Shown here in pieces: positions 16,291 through 24,823 of a DNA stretch of 33,884 nt (positions are counted from its first letter, which is position 1; each line of letters begins with the position of its first letter). Origin of the DNA: Candidatus Methylacidiphilales bacterium (GTDB taxonomy: Bacteria > Verrucomicrobiota > Verrucomicrobiia > Methylacidiphilales > CAZTYG01); NCBI GenBank assembly GCA_033875315.1, contig JANRJG010000010.1:1-33884 (forward strand), read 5' to 3'. The translations under genes were made by a program, and so were the position numbers. The notes beneath the pieces are model-generated. The model did not search any database and was not told the DNA's origin. It saw nothing but the letters and a program-made list of their open reading frames with translations.

Positions 16291-18591
16291 TCACTTCCGA
16301 AGTTCACCGCCGGCTTTCTGGGCCACCGCTTGGATGATGGCGCTCTCCCAGCCATTGACGTCCTTCTCTCCCAACGTTCGCTCCGGTGAGCGATAAGTCA
16401 AGGCATAGGCCAGGGCTTTCTTGCCTGCGGGCAGCTTGGCCCCGCTGTCGTCCTGGAAAAGGTCGAAGCATTCCACCGTCTCCAATTCCCTGACCCCGGC
16501 ACCGCGAATGGCCGCGGACAGGCTGGCCTGGCTGACGCTGCGGTCGACCACGAAGGAAAGGTCGCGCTTCACGGCGGGGAACTGTGGCAGGGGCTGGTAA
16601 CGCGGGGCGGGCGTGGCCGTTTCGGCGGGCAGTGTCCACTCCGCCGCATAGACGACCGCTTTGAGTCCGTGGGCCTTGCGGCGCTCGGCCGGGACGTCGC
16701 CCATGAAGGCCGGCTGGCCCAAGACCGGAAACGCGGTGCGGAGGGCTTCGACCACTCCCTGCAGGGTGAAGAAATCAGCCGGGCGGGCCGGCTCGGTCCA
16801 GTGGGCCGGACGTTCGTCGCCCACCAGGAGGATGGCCAGGCGGCGTTCTTCCTCCGAACCCTTGCCGGTGCGGCGCGACACCGGGCCGATCTCGAAGCCG
16901 CGGAACGTGGTGTTGCCGTGGGCGAGGTTGTGACGCACGCAAGGCAGGAGGGTGTCCAGAAGGTTGGACCGCACACGGGCATTGTCTTCGTTGAGCGGAT
17001 TCAGGATGGCCACGGCTTCGGACTCGACCGGGAGGGATGCCGGAGTGAAGGTGGTGCTGGCCATCTCATGCAGGCCCAGGGCGCAGAGATGGTGTTTGAG
17101 GGCGCGTTCGAAGTCGTAGCGTTTGTCCGCCGGGCCGTGGGTGGCGACTCCGGGGGGAAGTGCCGAGGGGGCTTGGTCCAGCCCGACGATGCGCGCCACT
17201 TCCTCGATGAGGTCGATCTCGCGCGCCAGATCGGGACGGTAACTGGGCACCTGCCAACCCGGATCGGAGGGGCTGGCGGCAGGGGTCAGTCCAAGACCCG
17301 TCAGGATGGCGTTGACGCGGGCCGGCTCGACCGGGAAGCCGAGCACCCGCGTGATGGAGGCCGGGGACAGCGGCAGGATCCGGTCCTCAACGGCCGGGGT
17401 GGGCTGGCTGGCGGCCGGCAGGCTGTCGCAGACCGCCCCCGCGATTTCGATGAGCAGTTCGGTGGCACGGTCGAGGGCCGCAGCCACCAGCCGCGGATCG
17501 AGACCCCTTTCGAATCGGTAGGAAGAATCGCTGAGCAACTGGAGGCGGCGCGAGGTGCGGCGGACACCGGCCGGCTGGAAGCGCGCACATTCGAGAAGGA
17601 TCGTCCGGGTGGCGGCGGAAACTTCCGTTTCCAGGCCGCCCATGACCCCGGCGATGGCCACCGGCCCGGAAGCGTCGGCAATGACAAGATCGTCGGGAGT
17701 GAGCAGATAGTCCCGGGCGTTGATGGCCTTGAGTTTCTCCCCTTCCCCGGCCTGCCGGACATGGACCGTGCGACCCTGGAACTTGTCTGCGTCAAAGGCG
17801 TGCATGGGCTGGCCCAGTTCGAAGAGGACGAAGTTGGTGATGTCGACGACGTTGTTGACCGCACGGAGTCCGATGGATTCCAGCCGTTGGCGGAGCCATT
17901 CGGGGCTGGGACCCACCTGGACGTTTTTGAGTACGCGGAAGGCGTAGTGCGGGCAGCGATCGGGGTTTTCCACCTGCAGCGACCAATCGGAGGAGGCGGG
18001 AAGATTGGAAAAGTTGCGGACGGGGGCAGCGGGTTTGGGCGTGGCACCGAGGGCGGCCAGTTCGCGGGCCAGGCCGCGGTAGGAAAGGAGGTCGGCCCGG
18101 TTGGGGGTGACTTCCAATTCCATCACGGTGTCGCCGGTGAAGAGGGATTTGACCGGGGTGCCGGGGGCCACCGCCGGGTCGAGGATGAGCAAGCCCTCGG
18201 CGTCTTCGGCCAGGCCCAGTTCCTTGGCCGAGCACATCATGCCGCTGGAGCGTTCGCCCCGCAGCTTCGAGTCCTTGATCTCGAAGCCCCCGGGCATGAC
18301 CGTGCCCGGCAGGGCCAGCGGAACGACGTCGCCCACTTGGTAGTTCTTGGCCCCACAGACGATCTGGCGGGGCTGGCCGGAACCGTCGTCCACCTGGCAG
18401 ACACTGAGGCGGTCGGCATTGGGGTGCTGCACGCTGGCCAGGATTTTGGCGGCGACAAATCCGTCGCGGTCAAAGCCGGTGGCGTGGACGGCCTCGACCT
18501 CGGTGCCGCTCATGGTGAGTTTCTGCACCAATTCATCGGTGCTCCAATCCCACGCGACATGGTCGCGCAACCAGCTCAGGGCCACTTTCAT
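16291..18591 (-). CDS. pheT: phenylalanyl-tRNA synthetase beta subunit
   Basis: Beta chain of the heterotetrameric PheRS that charges tRNA-Phe. From the ATG at 18591 (MKVALSWLRDHV) it has 766 residues, close to the usual 780-800. It shows the tRNA-binding EMAP/OB domain (about 44-150, HPNADRLSVCQVDDG), B3/B4 editing domains (SYRGLARELAALG; AGVMGGLETEVS), the B5 domain, the catalytic-like core (EVARIVGLDQAPSALP onward), and the C-terminal FDX-ACB anticodon domain (FPAVKRDLSFVVDRSVSQAS to the end). The open frame upstream to 18774 is not supported as coding. The alpha subunit (pheS) is not in the window: the upstream same-strand gene is the McsA-like one, so pheS is encoded elsewhere. Confidence 0.97.
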   Translation of the reverse strand: MKVALSWLRDHVAWDWSTDELVQKLTMSGTEVEAVHATGFDRDGFVAAKILASVQHPNADRLSVCQVDDGSGQPRQIVCGAKNYQVGDVVPLALPGTVMPGGFEIKDSKLRGERSSGMMCSAKELGLAEDAEGLLILDPAVAPGTPVKSLFTGDTVMELEVTPNRADLLSYRGLARELAALGATPKPAAPVRNFSNLPASSDWSLQVENPDRCPHYAFRVLKNVQVGPSPEWLRQRLESIGLRAVNNVVDITNFVLFELGQPMHAFDADKFQGRTVHVRQAGEGEKLKAINARDYLLTPDDLVIADASGPVAIAGVMGGLETEVSAATRTILLECARFQPAGVRRTSRRLQLLSDSSYRFERGLDPRLVAAALDRATELLIEIAGAVCDSLPAASQPTPAVEDRILPLSPASITRVLGFPVEPARVNAILTGLGLTPAASPSDPGWQVPSYRPDLAREIDLIEEVARIVGLDQAPSALPPGVATHGPADKRYDFERALKHHLCALGLHEMASTTFTPASLPVESEAVAILNPLNEDNARVRSNLLDTLLPCVRHNLAHGNTTFRGFEIGPVSRRTGKGSEEERRLAILLVGDERPAHWTEPARPADFFTLQGVVEALRTAFPVLGQPAFMGDVPAERRKAHGLKAVVYAAEWTLPAETATPAPRYQPLPQFPAVKRDLSFVVDRSVSQASLSAAIRGAGVRELETVECFDLFQDDSGAKLPAGKKALAYALTYRSPERTLGEKDVNGWESAIIQAVAQKAGGELRK

Positions 18592-18722
18592 AGGGAGAAA
18601 AGAATGCCCGAAGATGGCAGGCTGACAAGCGGCGTGTCTGGGGAACGGGGGACTGAAGGAGTCGGGATTCTGGATGCTGAAAATGGATGTTCCGTGCCCG
18701 TGGTTGCGGGGGCTGATGGGTT

Positions 18723-18810
18723 GCCTCAACGGGAGGGCGAGGCTCTGCCGGGCCGGTTTGAGGCCTTCTTCCAAGGGCGGCTCAGCGGGAGTTTCGCCCT
18801 CCCGTAAGGC
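18723..18810. repeat. long inverted repeat upstream of pheT
   Basis: ACGGGAGGGCGA (18729-18740) is perfectly complementary to TCGCCCTCCCGT (18794-18805), and the flanking GCCT (18723-18726) pairs with AGGC (18807-18810). It lies between the end of the McsA-like gene and the pheT start on the strand transcribed into pheT. The 53-base loop contains further GC-rich self-complementary sequence. It may be a leader structure, an attenuator or a repeat element. Confidence 0.55.
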
Positions 18811-18855
18811 ACTTTTTCGCCCACCGAAAAGGATTCGGGATAAGGGCGCTCCCTC

Positions 18856-18874
18856 CCCTTCGTTCAGCGAAGGG
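18856..18874. terminator. hairpin after the McsA-like gene
   Basis: CCCTTCG and CGAAGGG form a perfect 7-bp stem with a TTCAG loop, 12 bases beyond the stop codon of the McsA-like gene. The position suits a terminator, but no T tract is present. Confidence 0.45.
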
Positions 18875-18885
18875 AACGGTGCGGG

Positions 18886-19392
18886 CTAGACGGTGGCACC
18901 GAGTTCACGCAGACGGTCGCGCAGGCGGGCCGCTTCCTCGTAGTCCTCGGCCCGGATGGCCCGGGCCAGTTCTTGTTCCAGTTCCTGGCGCCGGGCCGGG
19001 GGACCCGGGGGGACATGGGAGGGGATTTTGCCGTGGTGGAGCGGGCCCTTCTGCATGTTTTCCACCGCTTCGCCAATGAAGGCACTGAAGCGGACATAAC
19101 AGGTGGCGCAGCCGAGGCGTCCAGTCTTGCGCACGTCGCCCAGGGTGCAACCGCATTGCGGGCAGGGCCCGGGATCATCCTCACCAGCCACTCCGGTAAA
19201 ATTCGGCGGGGTTTCCCCGCTTTCGATGCTGGCGCTCTTGAGCAGGAGATCGGCCAGGGCGAAGGGCTCGTTGCTGGTCACACCCAGTTCACGCGCGCAC
19301 TTCTCGCAGAGATCGATCTTCTGTAGTTTCCCCGCGACCATCTGGGTGAGGAACACCTTGGCCGCATCTTTCTGGCAACGCTCGCAATGCAT
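18886..19392 (-). CDS. McsA-like zinc protein with UvrB/UvrC motif
   Basis: Cytoplasmic protein of 168 residues with the architecture of McsA, the partner of McsB arginine kinase and a regulator of ClpC in Gram-positives. Four Cys-x-x-Cys pairs are visible: C3/C6, C29/C32, C77/C80 and C95/C98. They form two zinc-binding knuckles and are followed by a C-terminal UVR helical hairpin (ELEQELARAIRAEDYEEAAR, about 137-156). The ATG at 19392 (MHCERCQ) has GGAAG five bases upstream and avoids overlap with ilvE; longer starts are rejected. It is 35 bases downstream of ilvE. No mcsB or clpC lies in the window, so its partner is unknown. Confidence 0.88.
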   Translation of the reverse strand: MHCERCQKDAAKVFLTQMVAGKLQKIDLCEKCARELGVTSNEPFALADLLLKSASIESGETPPNFTGVAGEDDPGPCPQCGCTLGDVRKTGRLGCATCYVRFSAFIGEAVENMQKGPLHHGKIPSHVPPGPPARRQELEQELARAIRAEDYEEAARLRDRLRELGATV

Positions 19393-19427
19393 CAGGCTTC
19401 CGTGGGTCTGGCCGCCCGCGGCGCCCA

Positions 19428-20296
19428 TCAACCAACTATAGGCGTGCCCGTGCTGCGGGTCAAATCGTGGAAGGCCGCGGTGAAGCGCTGCGTGACCGGA
19501 CCGGGCTTGCCATCGCCGATGGTCCGCCCGTCCACTTCACGCACCGGCACGACCTCGGCCGCGGTGCCGGTGAGGAAAATTTCGTCCGCCACCCAGAGGT
19601 CGTAGCGGGTCAGTTCGGCCTCGAGGATCGGGGTGCCCGCCTTTTCCGCCAGGTCCATGACGGCCCGGCGCGTGATGCCACCCAAAGCCCCGGCGGAGAT
19701 GGGCGGGGTCAGGATGCGGCCCTTCTTGATGACGAAGATGTTGTCCGCGGTGCATTCGGCCACATGACCGGTGTCGTTCAACACGATGAGTTCGTCCGCA
19801 CCAGCCAGGTTGCCCTCGATGCGGGCCAGGACTTGGTTGAGATAATTGAGGGATTTGATCGCCGGGCTGAGCGAGGCCGGACCGATTCGCCGGGTCGAAG
19901 CCGTGATGATCTTGAGGCCTTTCTGGTAGACCTCGGGGGGGTAGATGGAGATGCCGGTGGCGATGCAGAAGACGGTGGCCTTGGGGCATTTGTTCGGATT
20001 CAGGCCGAGGTCCCCCACCCCGCGGGTGACCACGAGGCGGATGTAGCCATCCTGGATGTTGCTTTCACGGCAGGTGTCCACCACCACGCGGGCCATGGCG
20101 GCGCGGTCCATCGGGATGGTCAGGAGGATGGCCTTGGCGGAATCAAACAGGCGGTCGATGTGTTCGTCCAAACGGAAGACACGTCCGTGGTAGGCGCGGA
20201 TGCCTTCGAAAACGCCGTCGCCATACAACAACCCGTGGTCGAAAACCGAGATTTTCGCGTCCTCTTTGGCGTAAAACTGTCCGTCGATGTAGATCT

Positions 20297-20300
<4 letters not shown>
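19428..20300 (-). CDS. ilvE: branched-chain amino acid aminotransferase
   Basis: PLP-dependent fold-type IV transaminase, 290 residues, which interconverts Leu, Ile and Val with their 2-oxo acids using glutamate/2-oxoglutarate. The N-terminus MKIYIDGQFYAKEDAKISVF and the DHGLLYGDGVFEGIRAY motif (21-37) are classic. The PLP lysine is K149 in PAIKSLNYLNQVLAR. Further PLP contacts are E and N in GHVAECTADNIFVI, and the phosphate loop is in FLTGTAAEVVPV. The length matches the short bacterial/archaeal IlvE group; D-amino acid transaminases share the fold, but the motifs fit IlvE better. The start is a GTG whose GTGA overlaps the lolD stop by 4 bases, so it is coupled to the lipoprotein export gene. 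Confidence 0.93.
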
Positions 20301-20965
<665 letters not shown>

Positions 20966-20980
20966 GGGATCATGGGTTGA

Positions 20981-22243
20981 TCATGGGTTGTTAAGGCTCC
21001 GGGCGGGGTCGATGCGGGCGGCCGCCAGCGCGGGGATGAGGGCCGCCAGTGTACTCAGGACCACCCCGCAGCAGCCGATGATCAAGACCGTGGGCGGGTC
21101 CACCACGGCGGGGATTTCCAGGAAGTGGTAAATCTCGGCCGGAAAGACATCGATGCGGAATGTGCTGGAAAGCCATCCGCTGAATGGGTTCCGGTAGGAA
21201 ACCAGGGCCAAACCGGCCGCCACGCCGAGAACCGAACCGGCCACCCCCACGACCAAACCATACAGGGTGAAGACCGCCGCCACCTGGGCGTTGCGCGCGC
21301 CCAGCGCCTTGAGCAGACCGATGTCCCGGGTCTTTTGCACCGTGACGGTGATGAGCGTGCTCATCAGGCCGAAGGCCGCCACAATCATGATGAAGAGGAG
21401 GATGAAAAACATCACCCGCCGCTCGACCGCCACCTGCTGGACCAGGGTGCGGTTCTGGTCGATCCAGGTGACGGCGGTCAGGGGGGGGGCGAGGTCGCGA
21501 TTGAGCCGTTGCTTGAGTCCATCGGACAGGAGCGCGTGCTCCAGCCGGATGGCCAGACCATGGGCGGCATCGTCGATGGCATACAACCGCTGCGCCTCGG
21601 AGAAGCCCAGGATGAGGAAGTTGAAGTCATATTCGAAAAACCCGGTCGAAAAGAGCCCGCGGATGGTGTACTCGGAGGGCAGATAGTAACTATCATCACC
21701 CGACTGGCGCGGGCCGCGGAGACGGGAAAGATTGCGGGGCGAATAGACCAGGATCTTGTCCCCGACCCAGGCCTGGTTGCGGCGGGCCCATTCGTCGCCC
21801 ACGATGACCGAGTCAGGCCCCAGGATCCATTCACCCGCGACCAGCCGGCCTTTCATCGGAATGACCGCCTCGTGGGTGCTGGGGTCGATGCCCTTGATGA
21901 ACGGTGTGGAGACGCGCCCGCCCGATTCGACCAGAACCGGACCGAGAATGAACGGGGTGACCGCAACCACCCCGGGCTCCCTGGCCACCCGGTCCATGAC
22001 TTCGCGGTAGTCGCGCATCAGGCCGTAGTTGGTCACAGTGACGTGGGCGTTGAAGCCGACGATTTTCTCGCGCAACTGCCGTTCAAAGCCCTCCATGACC
22101 GAAAGGACCACGATGAGCACGGCCACCCCGACCAGCACGCCCAGGAGGGAAAGGATGGTGATGGCCGAGACGTAGCTGCGTTTGGGGCGGAGAAATTTCA
22201 GGGCCAGGTGCAATTCCACCCAGCGGTGCGGGACCACGGTCAT
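20981..22243 (-). CDS. lipoprotein-releasing ABC transporter permease (LolC/LolE-type)
   Basis: Inner-membrane permease of the LolC/E family, 420 residues, with the standard topology. There is an N-terminal helix (YVSAITILSLLGVLVGVAVL, about 24-43), a large periplasmic domain (about 50-270) and three C-terminal helices (MFFILLFIMIVAAFGLMSTL; VFTLYGLVVGVAGSVLGVAA; VLIIGCCGVVLSTLAALIPA). The LELALRYLRPKR-like start (LHLALKFLRPKRSYVSAIT) and VTVQKTRDIGLLKALGA, the loop that contacts the ATPase, are diagnostic. Only one permease gene is present, so it probably acts as a homodimer (LolF-like) or pairs with a gene elsewhere. It heads the unit lolC/E-lolD-ilvE-mcsA-like. Confidence 0.93.
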   Translation of the reverse strand: MTVVPHRWVELHLALKFLRPKRSYVSAITILSLLGVLVGVAVLIVVLSVMEGFERQLREKIVGFNAHVTVTNYGLMRDYREVMDRVAREPGVVAVTPFILGPVLVESGGRVSTPFIKGIDPSTHEAVIPMKGRLVAGEWILGPDSVIVGDEWARRNQAWVGDKILVYSPRNLSRLRGPRQSGDDSYYLPSEYTIRGLFSTGFFEYDFNFLILGFSEAQRLYAIDDAAHGLAIRLEHALLSDGLKQRLNRDLAPPLTAVTWIDQNRTLVQQVAVERRVMFFILLFIMIVAAFGLMSTLITVTVQKTRDIGLLKALGARNAQVAAVFTLYGLVVGVAGSVLGVAAGLALVSYRNPFSGWLSSTFRIDVFPAEIYHFLEIPAVVDPPTVLIIGCCGVVLSTLAALIPALAAARIDPARSLNNP

Positions 22244-22283
22244 GTGTAGAAGAAGCTGCCCGAGGAGACGCCCTCTGGCAAGG

Positions 22284-22298
22284 GGGAGAGATCCTCCC
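22284..22298. terminator. weak hairpin between peroxiredoxin and lolC/E
   Basis: GGGAG-AGATC-CTCCC forms a perfect 5-bp stem in the 121-base gap after the peroxiredoxin stop and before the lolC/E start. It has no T tract, so a terminator role is only positional inference. Confidence 0.25.
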
Positions 22299-22364
22299 TC
22301 ATGAAGGTCGGCCCGGCGTCAGAAAGCACTCCAAACGGAGCGGAAGGGCCGGGAGGCGCGAAAA

Positions 22365-22958
22365 TCAAAACCGCAAGCTGCCCGTATCAAAGCCCACCCG
22401 GATGGCTTCCTGTTTTTTGTTCCAACTGGCCGGGCACACCATTCCGGGGTTTTCCCGCACAAACTGCAGGGCGTCGATCTTCCGCAACAATTCATCCACA
22501 TTGCGGCCGATGGAGTTGTCCTGCATTTCCAGGCACTTGAGCACCCCATCCGGATCGATGACAAAGGTGCCGCGCTGGCTGATGCGCTGTTCCGGGCAGT
22601 AGGTGCCGAAAAAACGGCTCAGTTCCCCGCCCGTATCCGAGATCATGGGAAATTTTATTTTCTGCAATCGGATGTCGCCCTGCTTCCACGCTTTGTGCAC
22701 GTAGACCGAATCCATGCTGACCGTGGCCACGCACACCCCGTTAGACTCGAAGTCCGCCGCGCGCTCGGCCAATTCGGCCAGCTCGGTCGGACATACCATG
22801 GAAAAATCCGCTGGATAAAAAACCAGGACCAACCAACGACCGCAAAAATGCGACAGCTTGAAGATTTCGATCCGGTCGTCCGTGTAGGCCAACAACTCGA
22901 AGTCCGGAACCTTCTCACCCAGGTGGATCTTGCTCTCCGTCGGAACACTCGTGGTCAT
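22365..22958 (-). CDS. 2-Cys peroxiredoxin (AhpC/Prx1 type)
   Basis: Thiol peroxidase of 197 residues that reduces hydrogen peroxide and organic peroxides. The peroxidatic cysteine is C56 in FYPADFSMVCPTE, and the resolving cysteine is C175 in GMVCPASW, the typical 2-Cys arrangement. The active-site P-x-x-x-T/S-x-x-C has serine (S53) instead of the common threonine, and the usual FTFVCPTE reads FSMVCPTE. The region RFFGTYCPEQRISQRGTFVI includes the conserved arginine. The C-terminal VCPA-W and following tail fit AhpC-like Prx. It is divergent from the cyclase gene across about 150 bases. The electron donor is not encoded nearby. Confidence 0.93.
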   Translation of the reverse strand: MTTSVPTESKIHLGEKVPDFELLAYTDDRIEIFKLSHFCGRWLVLVFYPADFSMVCPTELAELAERAADFESNGVCVATVSMDSVYVHKAWKQGDIRLQKIKFPMISDTGGELSRFFGTYCPEQRISQRGTFVIDPDGVLKCLEMQDNSIGRNVDELLRKIDALQFVRENPGMVCPASWNKKQEAIRVGFDTGSLRF

Positions 22959-23108
22959 GGGCTAGGTTTATTCGCTCCCCTCCCCCCTGGGAAGGCCAAA
23001 AAATCCACCCCACTCGGCCCCTGCTGTCGGTTCGATTCAAACGGGAATGGGCGACGCCCTCCGATAACAAATCTTTGCAAACGGGTACCGTCTCCATAAA
23101 CTGACTGC

Positions 23109-24311
23109 GTGATCGCCGCCCAGGGTTTCCAAGCACCACCGCTTCCCGCCAACGAAGGCGAACGGTTGCAGGCACTCCGGGCCCTGCGCATCGTCGACAC
23201 CCCGCCCGAGGAACGCTACGACCGCATCGTCCGCATCACCGCCCGCGTCTTCCAAGTGCCCATTGCCTACATCTCCTTCGTCGAAGAGGACCGGCAATGG
23301 TTCAAGGCCCGCCAGGGGGTGTGCGCCATCGGCGGTTCCCGCGACCAGTCCTTCTGCGGACACGCCATTCTGGGCGACGAACCCCTGGTCATCGCCGACA
23401 CCCACCAGGACGCCCGGTTCCGCTTCAATCCGATGGTCACGGGTGAGATGGGTGTCCGTTTTTATGCCGGCGCCCCGATCCGCTCCGCTGGCGGCGAGAA
23501 AGTGGGCACCCTCTGCCTGATGGACAGGCAGTCGCGGCAACTCCACCCCGGCGAAATCACCCTTCTCAAGGAACTGGCACTCCTGGTCGAGCACGAACTG
23601 GGCCTGGTCGACGTGGTGGTCATGCAGCAAAAGGTTCTGGACAGCCAGCGCGAGCTGGCCGAAGAAAAGCGCAAGTCCGACGAATTGCTGCGCAACATCC
23701 TGCCCGAGCACGTGGCGGAAGAACTCAAGCTGCACGGACGGGTCAATCCCGTTCTGCACGACGAAATCGGCGTCCTGTTCTCCGACTTCACCGACTTCAC
23801 CCGGGTTTCCGCCACCATGCAGCCGCAGGAACTGGTGGAAGAACTCAACACCTGCTTCTCCGCCTTCGACCACATCACCGACCGGCACGGGGTGGAAAAG
23901 CTGAAAACCATCGGCGATGGTTACCTGTGTGTGTGCGGATTGGAATCCGGCATCAACGGCCATGCCCGGGCGCTCCTGCAAACGGCCTTTGAGATGCGGG
24001 AATTCGTCGCCCGGCGCCAGGCGGCCAAGGAGGCCGCGGGCCAACCCTATTGGAACCTCCGCATCGGCCTCCACTGCGGACCAGCCGTCGCGGGCGTGGT
24101 CGGCAGCCGGAAGTTTGCCTACGACATCTGGGGCGACACCGTCAATACGGCGGCACGGCTGGAAACGGCGGCCGAGCCCGGTCGCATCAACGTCTCGGGT
24201 CCCTTCCTGGCCCATCTCGATGGCCAGGTGATTGCGGAAGTCCGGGGCGAATTGCCACTGAAAGGCAAGGGCCTGGTCCCCCAATTTTTTGTCGACAGTT
24301 GGATCGCCTGA
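23109..24311 (+). CDS. GAF-domain class III adenylate cyclase
   Basis: Soluble signalling enzyme of 400 residues: an N-terminal GAF domain (about 20-165, typical ERLQALRALRIVDTPPEERY and FCGHAILGDEPLVIADT), a coiled-coil linker (about 170-200) and a class III cyclase domain (about 215-370). Metal-binding aspartates are D226 (FSDFTDF) and D270 (TIGDGYL). K266 and D343 (IWGDTVNTAARLE) fit adenine specificity, and N346 and R350 fit the transition-state pair. All key residues are present, so it should make cAMP; the GAF ligand is unknown. A GTG at 23109 is the only plausible start because an in-frame TAA lies four codons upstream; no Shine-Dalgarno is visible. A cAMP receptor is not in the window. 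Confidence 0.9.
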   Translation: MIAAQGFQAPPLPANEGERLQALRALRIVDTPPEERYDRIVRITARVFQVPIAYISFVEEDRQWFKARQGVCAIGGSRDQSFCGHAILGDEPLVIADTHQDARFRFNPMVTGEMGVRFYAGAPIRSAGGEKVGTLCLMDRQSRQLHPGEITLLKELALLVEHELGLVDVVVMQQKVLDSQRELAEEKRKSDELLRNILPEHVAEELKLHGRVNPVLHDEIGVLFSDFTDFTRVSATMQPQELVEELNTCFSAFDHITDRHGVEKLKTIGDGYLCVCGLESGINGHARALLQTAFEMREFVARRQAAKEAAGQPYWNLRIGLHCGPAVAGVVGSRKFAYDIWGDTVNTAARLETAAEPGRINVSGPFLAHLDGQVIAEVRGELPLKGKGLVPQFFVDSWIA

Positions 24312-24355
24312 TTTTTCCCTATCCCTTCGACGGAACGACAAGATCCACGGGAGGG

Positions 24356-24449
24356 CGATCTTCCACCGTCGCCCGGCCTATGGCGGGACAAGCCGAGCGC
24401 GTTTGCCTTTGGAGGTTCACCCCATCGGATGGCTCATGATTCCTCGGAT
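24356..24449 (+). repeat. intergenic direct repeat, copy A
   Basis: From GCGATCTTCC to the tail GGCTCATGATTCC this segment repeats at 24577-24670 with only a few changes, including a long identical core GCGCGTTTGCCTTTGGAGGT. It follows the cyclase gene. Together 24312-24823 is a 512-base gene-free stretch made of copies A and B, a GAG-rich hairpin repeat and the hairpin-rich segment 24689-24821. Confidence 0.75.
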
Positions 24450-24474
24450 CCCTGCAGCATTTTGCATTTAATCA

Positions 24475-24555
24475 GCCACTCGTTCTCATACTCTTTCTCT
24501 TTCTCGTACTCTCTGAATGGGAGAGAGCGAGCACGAGAGCGAGTAAGAGAAACGA
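24475..24555 (+). repeat. CTC/GAG-rich hairpin repeat, copy 2
   Basis: Imperfect inverted repeat beginning CCACTCGTTCTCA and ending GAGTAAGAGAAACGA with a central GAATGGGAGAGA. It is the same element as 5580-5648 in the other orientation, with a 14-base longer right arm. It sits between direct repeats A and B. Confidence 0.7.
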
Positions 24556-24576
24556 TCCGAGTTCCCAAGGTGGAAC

Positions 24577-24670
24577 GCGATCTTCCGCCGTCGCCCGGCC
24601 CATGGCGGGACAGCCAAGCGCGTTTGCCTTTGGAGGTTTACCCCATCGGATGGCTCATTTTCCTTCTGAT
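24577..24670 (+). repeat. intergenic direct repeat, copy B
   Basis: Second copy of the element at 24356-24449. Its tail GGCTCATTTTCCTTCTGAT (24652-24670) also recurs with one change at 24803-24821, linking it to the hairpin-rich segment downstream. Confidence 0.75.
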
Positions 24671-24688
24671 ACCAAATCCGATTGATTA

Positions 24689-24821
24689 GGCGCGAAAGCG
24701 CCCCGGAGGGCCGCACGCTGTGCGGCTTGGTCGTCCCGTGATGCTTTGCAAACGGGACCTGTCGGAGAACACGTTTCACGTGGCGACCCTCCGATTGAAA
24801 CAGGCTCATTTTCCCTCTGAT
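24689..24821. other. candidate structured RNA or compact multi-hairpin element
   Basis: Four hairpins lie in a row. GGCGC-GAAA-GCGCC (689-702) has a GNRA loop. GCCGCAC-GCT-GTGCGGC (710-726) follows. GTCCCGT pairs with ACGGGAC (733-758), with an inner TGC-TTT-GCA. A nested set has CCTGT/ACAGG (758-804), CGGAG/CTCCG (763-793) and CACGT-TTC-ACGTG (770-782). All positions have 24000 added. The segment ends with the tail shared with copies A and B, right against the stop of the metallo-beta-lactamase-fold gene. It could be a folded RNA, a terminator array or a mobile miniature element; no known family is recognised. Confidence 0.45.
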
Positions 24822-24823
24822 TG

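Noticed and set aside
16669-18807. 712-codon open frame on the plus strand opposite pheT
   Set aside because: It is an antisense shadow of pheT, whose conserved domains are unmistakable; the plus-strand product is low-complexity with no family motifs.
23025-23045. GGTTCGATTC resembling a tRNA T-arm
   Set aside because: The flanking bases do not form the T stem, and no anticodon or acceptor stem is present; no tRNA gene was seen in the window.
23037-24341. 434-codon minus-strand frame opposite the GAF-cyclase
   Set aside because: Antisense shadow; the cyclase frame carries the full set of metal and substrate residues.
24356-24821. Repeat cluster considered as a CRISPR array
   Set aside because: Repeat units are long, few and without regular spacers, and no cas genes are present.
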